From assembly GCA_013816695.1 (NCBI GenBank), contig JACDDZ010000021.1:1-13566 (forward strand): a stretch of DNA of 13,566 nucleotides, read 5' to 3'. This document shows positions 1 to 5,880 of the stretch, in pieces; position 1 is the first letter of the stretch; the number at the start of each line of letters is the position of its first letter. The notes beneath the pieces are model-generated. The model was given only the letters and a program-made list of their open reading frames with translations, made no database searches and had not been told where the DNA came from. The stretch comes from Gemmatimonadaceae bacterium. Lineage in GTDB: Bacteria; Gemmatimonadota; Gemmatimonadetes; Gemmatimonadales; Gemmatimonadaceae. The translations under genes were made by a program, and so were the position numbers.

Positions 1-645
1 GGCAATTATGTCGCTATCCGCGTATCTGACACTGGAACGGGCATGAGCGACGAGGTCCTTAAGCGAATTTTCGATCCGTTTTTCACCACCAAGCCCGTTG
101 GCAAGGGGACCGGCCTTGGGCTCGCGGTCGTGTACGGCATAGTGAATCAGTCAGGCGGTTTTATCGATGTTGCGAGTGTTCCAGACAAGGGAACTGTCTT
201 CACGGTGTATCTGCCCGAGGCCAATGAGGGGATTGCCGTGAAGTCTCCCACGATATCGCGCACTCAGGTAAGCGCGCGCGCAACTGAAGTTATTCTTCTT
301 GTGGAGGATGACCCGGCGGTGCGTGCTGTCACTAAGCGTTTACTTTTAGGCCGGGGTTACACGGTTCTTACCGCGGGCAATGGACAGGAAGCATTGCAGA
401 TCGTCGAACGCAAAGACGTGCACATCGACCTCATACTTTGCGATATGGTAATGCCTGTGATGGGCGGTCAGGAATTTATCGAACGTGTTGCGACCCTCAA
501 ACGCCTTCCGCGTGTTCTGTTCATGTCAGGCTATAACGAAGACGAAATGCTGCGGCGCGGGACTTTGCCAGATGGAATTACCTTCCTGGAAAAGCCATTC
601 GCGCCTGAAGTACTGCTTGAACGTGTGAGAGCAGCACTGCCCTGA
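1..645 (+). CDS. Hybrid histidine kinase, C-terminal part (ATPase domain + receiver), 5'-truncated by window edge
   Basis: The frame is open from base 1, so this is the last 214 residues of a longer protein. Seen: the end of a HATPase_c domain with the G1 box DTGTGM (residues 10-15), the F box FDPFFTTK (24-31) and the G2 box GKGTGLGL (34-41). A short linker follows, then a CheY-like receiver (about 95-214) with acidic residues ED-D (102-104), phospho-acceptor Asp148 in LCDMVMP, Ser176 in MSGY and Lys198 in EKPF. Known of the family: such hybrid kinases autophosphorylate a histidine upstream (off-window) and pass phosphate to their own receiver. No output domain follows the receiver, so a separate phosphotransfer protein or response regulator is expected, or the receiver tunes kinase activity. 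It ends 12 bp from the convergent CHASE3 gene with no room for a terminator. The sensed signal cannot be told. The domain call is firm. Confidence 0.93.
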   Translation, partial: GNYVAIRVSDTGTGMSDEVLKRIFDPFFTTKPVGKGTGLGLAVVYGIVNQSGGFIDVASVPDKGTVFTVYLPEANEGIAVKSPTISRTQVSARATEVILLVEDDPAVRAVTKRLLLGRGYTVLTAGNGQEALQIVERKDVHIDLILCDMVMPVMGGQEFIERVATLKRLPRVLFMSGYNEDEMLRRGTLPDGITFLEKPFAPEVLLERVRAALP

Positions 646-657
646 TCTTGGGGCTTT

Positions 658-1449
658 TCAATCCGGTCCGCCCAGCTTCTCCATGGCTTCCGGCGAAATT
701 CCGTGCGACACAGAGACATTGAATCTCCGGCGCAGATATTCGTCGTAGCTGATCCACTCGCCTTCGTAGTCGACCGTTTTCGACCACGCGCAGACCTTTA
801 TCAATCTCTCGTAGCTGCGCGCACGTTTCACGGCCACGAATAATCCGACCATCAGCAAAGCAAGGGTGACTATCATGCCGAGGGAGACCATGTCTCGCCT
901 GTCAGCCGAACGCTGCAATGCGGTACCTCGCTCCTGTTGCAGCATCGCTTCTGTCCGGGCTGCCGCTTCCACCACGTCCTGAATCATCGCAGTGGTGGAA
1001 GCCTGCGCGGCATTGCGACGTGCCGCTGCAAGAGCCCCACCCTGATCACCGATTCGCACGGTTTGAACGGTTCCGTCCATCTCCCCTATCTTTTCGCGAA
1101 AGAGCGCTTTTAGCTGCACGATGCGCTGAGACTGAACCGGGTTATCCGCTACCAGAAATGAAAGCGAACGCAGGGTGAGCCCTATATCCGTTGTGGCGCG
1201 ATAATAGGACGTGAGGTGGCTCTGGTCGCCGGTAAGAAGCACTGCGACTTGACCTGCTTCAGCAGCCACCAGGTCTGTTTCGAGCGTCGCAAGTCGCTGC
1301 CGAACTTCAAGTGTATGACTCACCCATTCTGTAGCGCGCTGGACTGAACGCTGGGACAGCAGAACCAGGCCGATAAACACCATAAGCGCAACGGAAAACG
1401 CTACGAGTGTCGCGCCGAAAAAAAAGATTGGTGTCCTGGGAATCTTCAC
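658..1449 (-). CDS. CHASE3-domain membrane protein with a short Cys-depleted CAW..HG tail
   Basis: 263 residues with a GTG start. Seen: TM1 at about residues 9-31, an extracytoplasmic helical region of about 150 residues resembling a CHASE3 sensor domain (RLATLETDLVAAEAG and LLTGDQSHLTSYYRA near 52-84), TM2 at about 188-207, then a 55-residue cytoplasmic tail. There is no HAMP, kinase, cyclase or methyl-accepting domain, so it is a sensor without an obvious output. The tail (about 217-258) has the layout of a C-terminal module found after many bacterial signalling domains, normally CAWC...HGICPEC with four cysteines. Here only Cys220 remains; the other positions are Ser223, Ser252 and Ala255. 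The GTG start overlaps the stop of the upstream beta-helix gene as GTGA, which implies translational coupling. Role inferred: envelope-stress or ligand sensing, perhaps acting through a partner protein. Membrane topology is firm, function is open. Confidence 0.85.
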   Translation of the reverse strand: MKIPRTPIFFFGATLVAFSVALMVFIGLVLLSQRSVQRATEWVSHTLEVRQRLATLETDLVAAEAGQVAVLLTGDQSHLTSYYRATTDIGLTLRSLSFLVADNPVQSQRIVQLKALFREKIGEMDGTVQTVRIGDQGGALAAARRNAAQASTTAMIQDVVEAAARTEAMLQQERGTALQRSADRRDMVSLGMIVTLALLMVGLFVAVKRARSYERLIKVCAWSKTVDYEGEWISYDEYLRRRFNVSVSHGISPEAMEKLGGPD

Positions 1450-2411
1450 CGGGCCTTACCGTCCATTCGCTTCTTTCGCCATGCGATTATAGACGACAGA
1501 GCAAGCACGGGGGAAGCAATTGCGGGATTGTTCAACACTCCCCGCAGGAACGAGCTCTCGAGTCGGACAGTGGTCCTGATGCCGGAGATTACGCCGCCCT
1601 TTCGCTTAATCTGTACGACGTCCTCATTTCGTCTCGCGTCAACGACAATATCGACTGTAGTTCCCGTAATGCGCGTTCCGGGGAATTGAGCGACCATCCA
1701 CACATTGGATTTGCAGCGCCTGAACGTGCCGCGAATGTATCCACCCTCGATCCATTCACCCGCCATGTCAGGTTCGAGATCCACAGCCGCCGGCATTCCC
1801 GGACGTGTGCACTCCTCGAAAACATTGTCTGCCTCGATCATTGGATTGCTGCATGAAATGATCGACACAGCATTACGGTTTTTCCTGCGGCCGTTCGCGT
1901 AGTTCCCTTTGTACAGAAAATCTCGCGGTTGGGCACAGATTGTCGCGCCGTCGTATGTGCGACCGACAAGAACACCGTCGCCTGACATCTCGACGAACCG
2001 ATTCCCCATGATCCGGAAATTGGTTGTGCCAATCACATCGATCAGATGCCGATGCTCGGCGTACTTCATCCCCGATCCGTTTCCGTCGAAGGTGAAACCC
2101 TGGATCGTGATGTTCCGGCTGGAGCCACCCTGCTTGTCGAAGTTCTCGGAAGCGAAAAGCGCATGAGCCTTTCCGCCTGCAATGCGCTTGAGAGTCACAC
2201 TTCCGAGCGCACGCATCGTAAAGTCAGATGGGAGCGCGATCATATCGCTGTAGGGCGATCTCCCGCCTAACACACGCGCCTGTGATTCGGCCACGAGATA
2301 GAATCCCTCCTCGAACTCGAGGAGCCTGTCGGACGCAGCCGCACGCCCGATTCCCGCCACGATGGCCTGGCGGTTCGCGACTGGATCCGGTGATGCCTTG
2401 ATGCGCGTCAC
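1446..2411 (-). CDS. Right-handed beta-helix (pectate-lyase-like) repeat protein
   Basis: 321 residues from GTG at 2411. Seen: an N-terminal stretch NRQAIVAGIGRAA..LLEFEEGFYLV (13-40), like the cap of pectate-lyase-fold proteins. Short strand repeats rich in N, G, I and V follow, for example NITIQGFTFDGNGSG (100-114), NFRIMGNRFVEMSGDGVLVG (131-150) and IEADNVFEECT. No catalytic set is recognised, so lyase, hydrolase, epimerase or simple carbohydrate binding all remain possible. Oddity: no signal peptide is present from this start, although such proteins are usually exported. The frame stays open upstream to a TAG at 2529-2531 without any ATG, GTG or TTG. A nine-codon ATG reading frame (2410-2437) ends exactly on this GTG. 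The 3' end overlaps the CHASE3 gene by GTGA, so the pair is probably one transcription unit. Fold call good, function and start uncertain. Confidence 0.78.
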   Translation of the reverse strand: MTRIKASPDPVANRQAIVAGIGRAAASDRLLEFEEGFYLVAESQARVLGGRSPYSDMIALPSDFTMRALGSVTLKRIAGGKAHALFASENFDKQGGSSRNITIQGFTFDGNGSGMKYAEHRHLIDVIGTTNFRIMGNRFVEMSGDGVLVGRTYDGATICAQPRDFLYKGNYANGRRKNRNAVSIISCSNPMIEADNVFEECTRPGMPAAVDLEPDMAGEWIEGGYIRGTFRRCKSNVWMVAQFPGTRITGTTVDIVVDARRNEDVVQIKRKGGVISGIRTTVRLESSFLRGVLNNPAIASPVLALSSIIAWRKKRMDGKAR

Positions 2412-2437
2412 CTGGTCAACGCCTGATAGGGTTTCAT
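2410..2437 (-). other. Possible nine-codon upstream reading frame coupled to the beta-helix gene
   Basis: On the minus strand an ATG at 2435-2437 opens MKPYQALTR and stops at a TGA that overlaps the GTG start of the beta-helix gene (GTGA). A GGAG lies 11 nt upstream of this ATG, whereas the GTG itself has no good Shine-Dalgarno sequence. It may load ribosomes for the downstream gene. It may equally be chance, or mark a frameshift that removed the true ATG start. Confidence 0.3.
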
Positions 2438-2505
2438 GTGTAAGAATACTCCACGAACCGAAGGGACGTTCCTTCCCACCGCGTTGTGCTCGTATGGCCG
2501 GGCCC

Positions 2506-2533
2506 TTGACGAATCGCCGCGAAGCTGGCTAAT
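2506..2533 (+). promoter_or_regulatory. Candidate sigma70-type promoter for the 2540-2711 RNA region
   Basis: TTGACG at 2506-2511 matches the -35 consensus at five of six positions. After a 16-bp spacer, GCTAAT at 2528-2533 matches the -10 consensus at four of six. Transcription would start near 2540. It lies in a gene-free stretch and points at the structured region and terminator downstream. Confidence 0.42.
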
Positions 2534-2539
2534 TGAGAT

Positions 2540-2711
2540 TCATGAAGCAAAGCGCGCTCAGCATGTGCATGTGTCGCCGACATGGGTACCTCGCCACTAC
2601 GGGAGGCCGGTTGGTCTCATTGCGCGCGCGCACGAGATAAGGCCGGCAGGACAGCATAGTCCTTCGCAGCGTTTTCGCCGCGACTCCTCAAAAGGAGTCG
2701 CGGTTTTTTTT
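2540..2711 (+). ncRNA. Candidate structured RNA: small RNA or riboswitch-like leader of the ATP-grasp operon
   Basis: About 170 nt between a promoter-like sequence and a strong terminator, with no convincing ORF. By-eye pairings: a long-range closing stem, 2547-2557 with 2666-2678 (11 pairs including one G-U, two single-base bulges); a long arm with GCCGG 2606-2610/CCGGC 2643-2647, then GTCTC 2614-2618/GAGAT 2634-2638, topped by TGCG 2621-2624/CGCA 2629-2632; a hairpin AGGAC 2648-2652/GTCCT 2659-2663 immediately after it; and a weak TGTC/GACA hairpin near 2572-2582. The terminator then follows. This multi-helix junction closed by a P1-like stem next to a terminator resembles an attenuating riboswitch layout, but it also fits a free-standing small RNA. 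It does not match the conserved cores I know for 6S, SRP, RNase P, tmRNA, T-box, TPP, FMN, SAM, glycine or cobalamin RNAs. Confidence 0.45.
2678..2711 (+). terminator. Strong intrinsic (rho-independent) terminator
   Basis: A perfect 11-bp GC-rich stem, CCGCGACTCCT (2678-2688) with AGGAGTCGCGG (2693-2703), has a CAAA loop and is followed at once by eight T (2704-2711). The T-run is only on the + strand, so it ends + strand transcripts. It sits 26 bp before the ATG of the ATP-grasp gene, where it either closes a separate small RNA or controls entry into that operon. Confidence 0.93.
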
Positions 2712-2737
2712 ATTCCCTACTGTAAAGAGATATCACC

Positions 2738-3739
2738 ATGGCAGCCAATCCCGATGGTCCGATAGCGGTCTTCTATGAGCACCCCGAGTGGTTCAAACCG
2801 CTGTTCGCGGAATTCGAGAAACGTGGCATCCCGTACATCCCGCTGGACGCCGCAGCGCATTGGTTCGATCCCGAATCAGATGAAATTCCATACTCGCTCG
2901 TTTTCAACCGTGCGAGCCCCTCCGCATTCACGCGCGGAAACAAACAATCCACTTTCTATACGCTGGACCTGTTCCGGCATTTCGAGCGTCACGGAGTGCC
3001 TGTTGTAAACGGCAGCGCAGCATATCAGACGGAGACTTCAAAAGCCTCGCAGCTAGGCATACTGCGCGAACTCGGCTTGCCCTTCCCCAGGTCGCGGGTG
3101 ATCAACAGCCCTTCCGTCGCAGTAGAGGCGACAAAGGCGCTTCGCTATCCGATCGTTGTGAAGGCGAACATTGGCGGCAGCGGGGCCGGTATCACCAGAT
3201 ATGCGACCGAAGACGATCTCTCGCAGGGAGTTGCAGAGGGGTCTGTAAGACTCGGGCTCGACGATGTTGCGCTTGTGCAGGAGTTTGTTCCCTATCGCGA
3301 CGCCCACATCACACGAGTTGAAACGCTGGGCGGGGAGTTCCTGTACGGAATAAACGTTTACCCGGGCGGTGATTCGTTCAATCTCTGCCCTGCCGACGTG
3401 TGCCAGACTACCGCCGGAGAAGAGCTCACAAGAGCCGCCTGCGCAGTCGACGCACCGAAGAACGACATGAGGGTTGAAGCACATACACCATCGCCGGAAA
3501 TAATCCGGCAGGTTGAATTGATCGCGCAAACAGTCCGGCTCGACGTTGGCGGTATTGAGTATTTCATAGATGATCGCGACGGGCAGCACTACTTCTATGA
3601 CATCAACGCTCTATCAAATTTCGTCGCCGACGCCCCACGTGTAATTGGGTTCGACCCGTTCGAGAAGCTTGTGGACTATCTGGTTGCGCGCCGTGATGCG
3701 GGTGCCGCCTCAGTTGGGATTGAGGTCGCGGCCCTATGA
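2738..3739 (+). CDS. ATP-grasp (RimK/glutathione-synthetase-type) carboxylate-amine ligase
   Basis: 333 residues; the ATG follows an AAAGAGA-like weak ribosome site 7 nt upstream. Seen: a pre-ATP-grasp N-terminal domain (about 8-95), then an ATP-grasp core with YPIVVKANIGGSGAGITR (137-154; Lys142 plus the glycine-rich loop), the hinge QEFVP (181-185), and the metal-binding C-terminal part GGIEYFIDD (271-279) and DINALSNF (288-295). Family chemistry: ATP activates a carboxylate as acyl-phosphate and joins it to an amine. A Cys-containing segment (Cys217, Cys222, Cys235) sits between hinge and C-terminal subdomain; I do not recognise its role. The stop overlaps the next start (ATGA), so ligase and monooxygenase are probably co-translated and share a pathway. 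The substrate is unknown: peptide tailing, amino-acid ligation or thiol synthesis are all possible. Expression may depend on read-through of the terminator just upstream. Confidence 0.88.
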   Translation: MAANPDGPIAVFYEHPEWFKPLFAEFEKRGIPYIPLDAAAHWFDPESDEIPYSLVFNRASPSAFTRGNKQSTFYTLDLFRHFERHGVPVVNGSAAYQTETSKASQLGILRELGLPFPRSRVINSPSVAVEATKALRYPIVVKANIGGSGAGITRYATEDDLSQGVAEGSVRLGLDDVALVQEFVPYRDAHITRVETLGGEFLYGINVYPGGDSFNLCPADVCQTTAGEELTRAACAVDAPKNDMRVEAHTPSPEIIRQVELIAQTVRLDVGGIEYFIDDRDGQHYFYDINALSNFVADAPRVIGFDPFEKLVDYLVARRDAGAASVGIEVAAL

Positions 3740-4788
3740 GATATGGATACTGGCTGCCGGTCTTCGGGGGATGGCTGCGCAATGTCCCGGACGAGGGAAT
3801 GGATACGACCTGGGCGAACATAAGCAGACTTGCTCGGAGGAGCGAAGAGATCGGCTTTGACATCACGCTGATCGCCGAGCTTTTCCTCAACGACATCAAG
3901 GGGATCAGCGCACCAGCGCTCGATGCATGGTCTACCGCGGCGGCGCTTGCGGCGGTTACTGAAAGACTCGAGCTGCTCATCGCGGTGCGTCCAACCTTTC
4001 ACAGTCCTGCCATCCTCGCCAAGCAGGCTGCGAACATCGATCAGATCTCAGGTGGACGTGTTGCGCTGAATGTCGTCTCGTCCTGGTGGCAGGATGAAGC
4101 GCGGCGGTACGGCGTTCGGTTTGACGAACACGACGACAGGTACGCGCGAACTGAAGAGTGGCTCACTGTAGTCAATGGAACTTGGACGGAGCCCAGCTTC
4201 AGTTTCAGCGGAAAATACTACAGTGTGGAAGATACCGTCCTTGAGCCAAAGCCCGTCCGTAAACCCAGACCTTCGATTTACGCAGGTGGCGAGTCGCAAG
4301 CAGCCAAAAATCTTATCACCCGTCTGTGCGATGCCTACGTGACGCACGGCGACTCCCTGGATGTGGTAGCGCTTAAGGTGGCAGACATCCAAACGAGGCG
4401 CGAAGCACATGGACTGGCGCCCATGGCCTATGGCGTTTCAGCATTCGTCATCGTCCGCGACACCGAGGAGGAGGCGCGGCAGGAGCTGCGCCGAATTACA
4501 AACGTCACACCCGGCTCGCCCGGGTACGCCAACTACGCTGACTGGATCGCGCACACGCAGCTGGAACAACAAGTCAGCCTGGAGGACTATTCCGTATCAA
4601 ACAGAGGACTACGGTCGGGGCTGGTTGGAACACCTGAGCAGGTCGCCGAGAAAATCTGCGCTCTGGAAGACGCAGGGGTCGATCTTCTGCTGCTTCAGTT
4701 CAGTCCCCAGGAAGAAGAGATGGAGCGTTTCGCTGAGCAGGTGATGCCCCTCACAACTCATGCAACCGCCTCTCGTGAAACCATTTAA
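3736..4788 (+). CDS. LLM-class flavin-dependent monooxygenase, SfnG/SsuD-like
   Basis: 350 residues, the usual length for bacterial-luciferase-like TIM-barrel monooxygenases. Seen: the N-terminal strand YGYWLPV (3-9), VRPTFHSPAILAKQAANIDQ (84-103) followed by SGGRVALNVVSSWW (105-118), HDDRYARTEEW (132-142), IYAGGES (181-187), HGDSLD (204-209), and a C-terminal GTPEQVAEKI. The order and wording of these motifs resemble dimethylsulfone monooxygenase SfnG and alkanesulfonate monooxygenase SsuD, which use reduced FMN and O2 to cleave C-S bonds. I infer a sulfone, sulfonate or similar substrate but cannot fix it. No flavin reductase gene is in the window. The start overlaps the ATP-grasp stop by ATGA. 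It ends 9 bp from the convergent CDF gene, with no terminator between them. Confidence 0.9.
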   Translation: MRYGYWLPVFGGWLRNVPDEGMDTTWANISRLARRSEEIGFDITLIAELFLNDIKGISAPALDAWSTAAALAAVTERLELLIAVRPTFHSPAILAKQAANIDQISGGRVALNVVSSWWQDEARRYGVRFDEHDDRYARTEEWLTVVNGTWTEPSFSFSGKYYSVEDTVLEPKPVRKPRPSIYAGGESQAAKNLITRLCDAYVTHGDSLDVVALKVADIQTRREAHGLAPMAYGVSAFVIVRDTEEEARQELRRITNVTPGSPGYANYADWIAHTQLEQQVSLEDYSVSNRGLRSGLVGTPEQVAEKICALEDAGVDLLLLQFSPQEEEMERFAEQVMPLTTHATASRETI

Positions 4789-4797
4789 TACACGCGG

Positions 4798-5685
4798 TTA
4801 CTTTGGCTCGTGCGGCTCCATATGAATGAGCACTCCCTGCACCAACGGAATTTCGCGACGAATCGCGCTCTTTACTTTTCCGCTGACGATATGCGCGTCG
4901 TGCAGTGACATAGCGGGATCGGATTCGATGTGCATGTCAAGCAGATATCCCGTGCCCGTTTTTCTCGCCCTCAACTTTTCGATTGCGCGAACCTCCGGCA
5001 CTGTCATGGCAGTGTTGGTTACGCTCTCCAGCAGATCAACGCTCGGCGCACGGTCCATCAGGTCTTCGATCGCGGGGCGCAGCAGTTTCATTCCATTCAG
5101 GGCAATGATGAGCGCAGCTATCAGTGCCGCATAGTCGTCGGCCTGCTCCCACCCGGGGCCACCGCGAATTGCAATCGCGATTCCGATGAAGGCTGTTGCA
5201 GACGTGATAGCATCGGCCCGATGATGCCATGCGTCAGTCGTCACAGCAACACTTCCCACTTCCCGGCCAATGCGCAACGTACGTCGGTAGAGGTACTCCT
5301 TGATCGCGATCACGGCCGCCAGCACGTAGAGAGTGAAGGTCGCCGGCAAATGGTGCGGGGTGATGATTTCGCGTATCGCGTTGATCGTAATTGCCAGAGC
5401 GGCACCCAGGAGCATCATGGAAACGACGGCAGCCGATACTGACTCTGCCTTTCCGTAACCGAAGTGGTAGTCCTTGTCCGCGGCCCGACCCGCAACACGC
5501 AGACCTTTCCACACAATCAGGGACGAGAAAATATCGGCGCTCGATTCAATACCGTCCGCCACAAGTGCGCCCGACGTTCCGACAATACCGGCCACGAGCT
5601 TCACCACCACCAGAATTGAATTGATGATGAGCCCGAGCATCGTCGCGCGAACGCCCGCGTCTTCGCGAGAACGGGAAGTGGTCAT
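4798..5685 (-). CDS. Cation diffusion facilitator (CDF) family divalent-metal exporter
   Basis: 295 residues. Seen: six predicted TM segments (about 14-35, 40-60, 84-104, 116-134, 156-174 and 184-200), HFGYGKAES after TM2 (74-82), the TM5 metal motif DAWHHRAD (151-158), and a C-terminal cytoplasmic ferredoxin-like domain with MHIESDPAMSLHDAH (251-265) and a HMEPHEP end. CDF proteins export Zn, Fe, Mn, Co or Cd as dimers in exchange for protons. By alignment with YiiP, the four-ligand transport site would be Glu47 and Asp51 (TM2) with His154 and Asp158 (TM5). Glu at the first position is less usual than Asp or His, so selectivity is not predicted. ATG at 5683-5685 has a GGAG 11 nt upstream. 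The gene is divergent from tig across a 195-bp region with a large inverted repeat that could lie in its leader. Confidence 0.93.
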   Translation of the reverse strand: MTTSRSREDAGVRATMLGLIINSILVVVKLVAGIVGTSGALVADGIESSADIFSSLIVWKGLRVAGRAADKDYHFGYGKAESVSAAVVSMMLLGAALAITINAIREIITPHHLPATFTLYVLAAVIAIKEYLYRRTLRIGREVGSVAVTTDAWHHRADAITSATAFIGIAIAIRGGPGWEQADDYAALIAALIIALNGMKLLRPAIEDLMDRAPSVDLLESVTNTAMTVPEVRAIEKLRARKTGTGYLLDMHIESDPAMSLHDAHIVSGKVKSAIRREIPLVQGVLIHMEPHEPK

Positions 5686-5726
5686 CTAAGAAGGATCTCC
5701 GGAAGCATCCGTGAACTCTATGGGCA

Positions 5727-5800
5727 GTTGGTCGTTTTCAGTAGACGCCGTCATCAGTTTTCCGCTGACAACGGGAAACTGAATACGGAAAGCGACCAAC
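5727..5800. repeat. Nested inverted repeat between the CDF gene and tig
   Basis: An outer 13-bp stem, GTTGGTCGTTTTC (5727-5739) with GAAAGCGACCAAC (5788-5800), has one T-G pair. It encloses a second 10-bp stem, CAGTTTTCCG (5755-5764) with CGGGAAACTG (5772-5781), also with one T-G pair and a 7-nt loop. No T-run follows on either strand, so it is not an ordinary terminator. It could be a structured leader of the CDF mRNA, an operator region, or a small palindromic repeat element. Confidence 0.75.
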
Positions 5801-5844
5801 AGGCCATCCCTGAGGAGTGGCCGGTAATGCCTCAAAGCCTTCCC

Positions 5845-5872
5845 TTAAGAACGGCGCCTGCCCTGTTATATT
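5845..5872 (+). promoter_or_regulatory. Candidate promoter for tig, giving a leaderless or near-leaderless mRNA
   Basis: TTAAGA (5845-5850, four of six matches to -35), a 16-bp spacer and TATATT (5867-5872, five of six matches to -10) end 8 nt before the tig ATG. The predicted first base is around 5879-5881. No Shine-Dalgarno sequence precedes the ATG. A dyad TTCATA-GTA-TATGAA (5871-5885) spans the start codon and could bind a regulator. Confidence 0.42.
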
Positions 5873-5880
5873 CATAGTAT

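Noticed and set aside
1766..1780. GGTTCGAGATCC resembling a tRNA T-loop
   Set aside because: No acceptor, D or anticodon stems around it; it lies inside the beta-helix gene.
2583..2595. GGGTACCTCG, loosely like the T-box core
   Set aside because: Lacks the full conserved GGGUGGNACCGCG wording and is about 85 nt from the terminator; no specifier stem-loop was found upstream.
2591..2610. GCCACTACGGGAGG, loosely like part of a cobalamin riboswitch
   Set aside because: The B12 box and the upstream conserved core are missing; chance resemblance.
2619..2632. Alternating GC run (TGCGCGCGCGCA) as a Z-DNA or simple-repeat element
   Set aside because: Short, and it forms the tip of the larger hairpin arm, which explains it better.
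2436..2765. 109-residue + strand open frame across the terminator region
   Set aside because: No family resemblance, mixed composition, runs through the terminator hairpin and T-run into the ATP-grasp start; the stretch is better explained as non-coding.
3053..3589. 178-codon frame antisense to the ATP-grasp gene
   Set aside because: The sense frame carries all ATP-grasp motifs; the antisense protein has no recognisable features.
5686..5880. Possible yybP-ykoY (manganese) riboswitch before the CDF gene
   Set aside because: Plausible by context, but the conserved GGGGAGUA and CUACC loops are not present on the minus strand.
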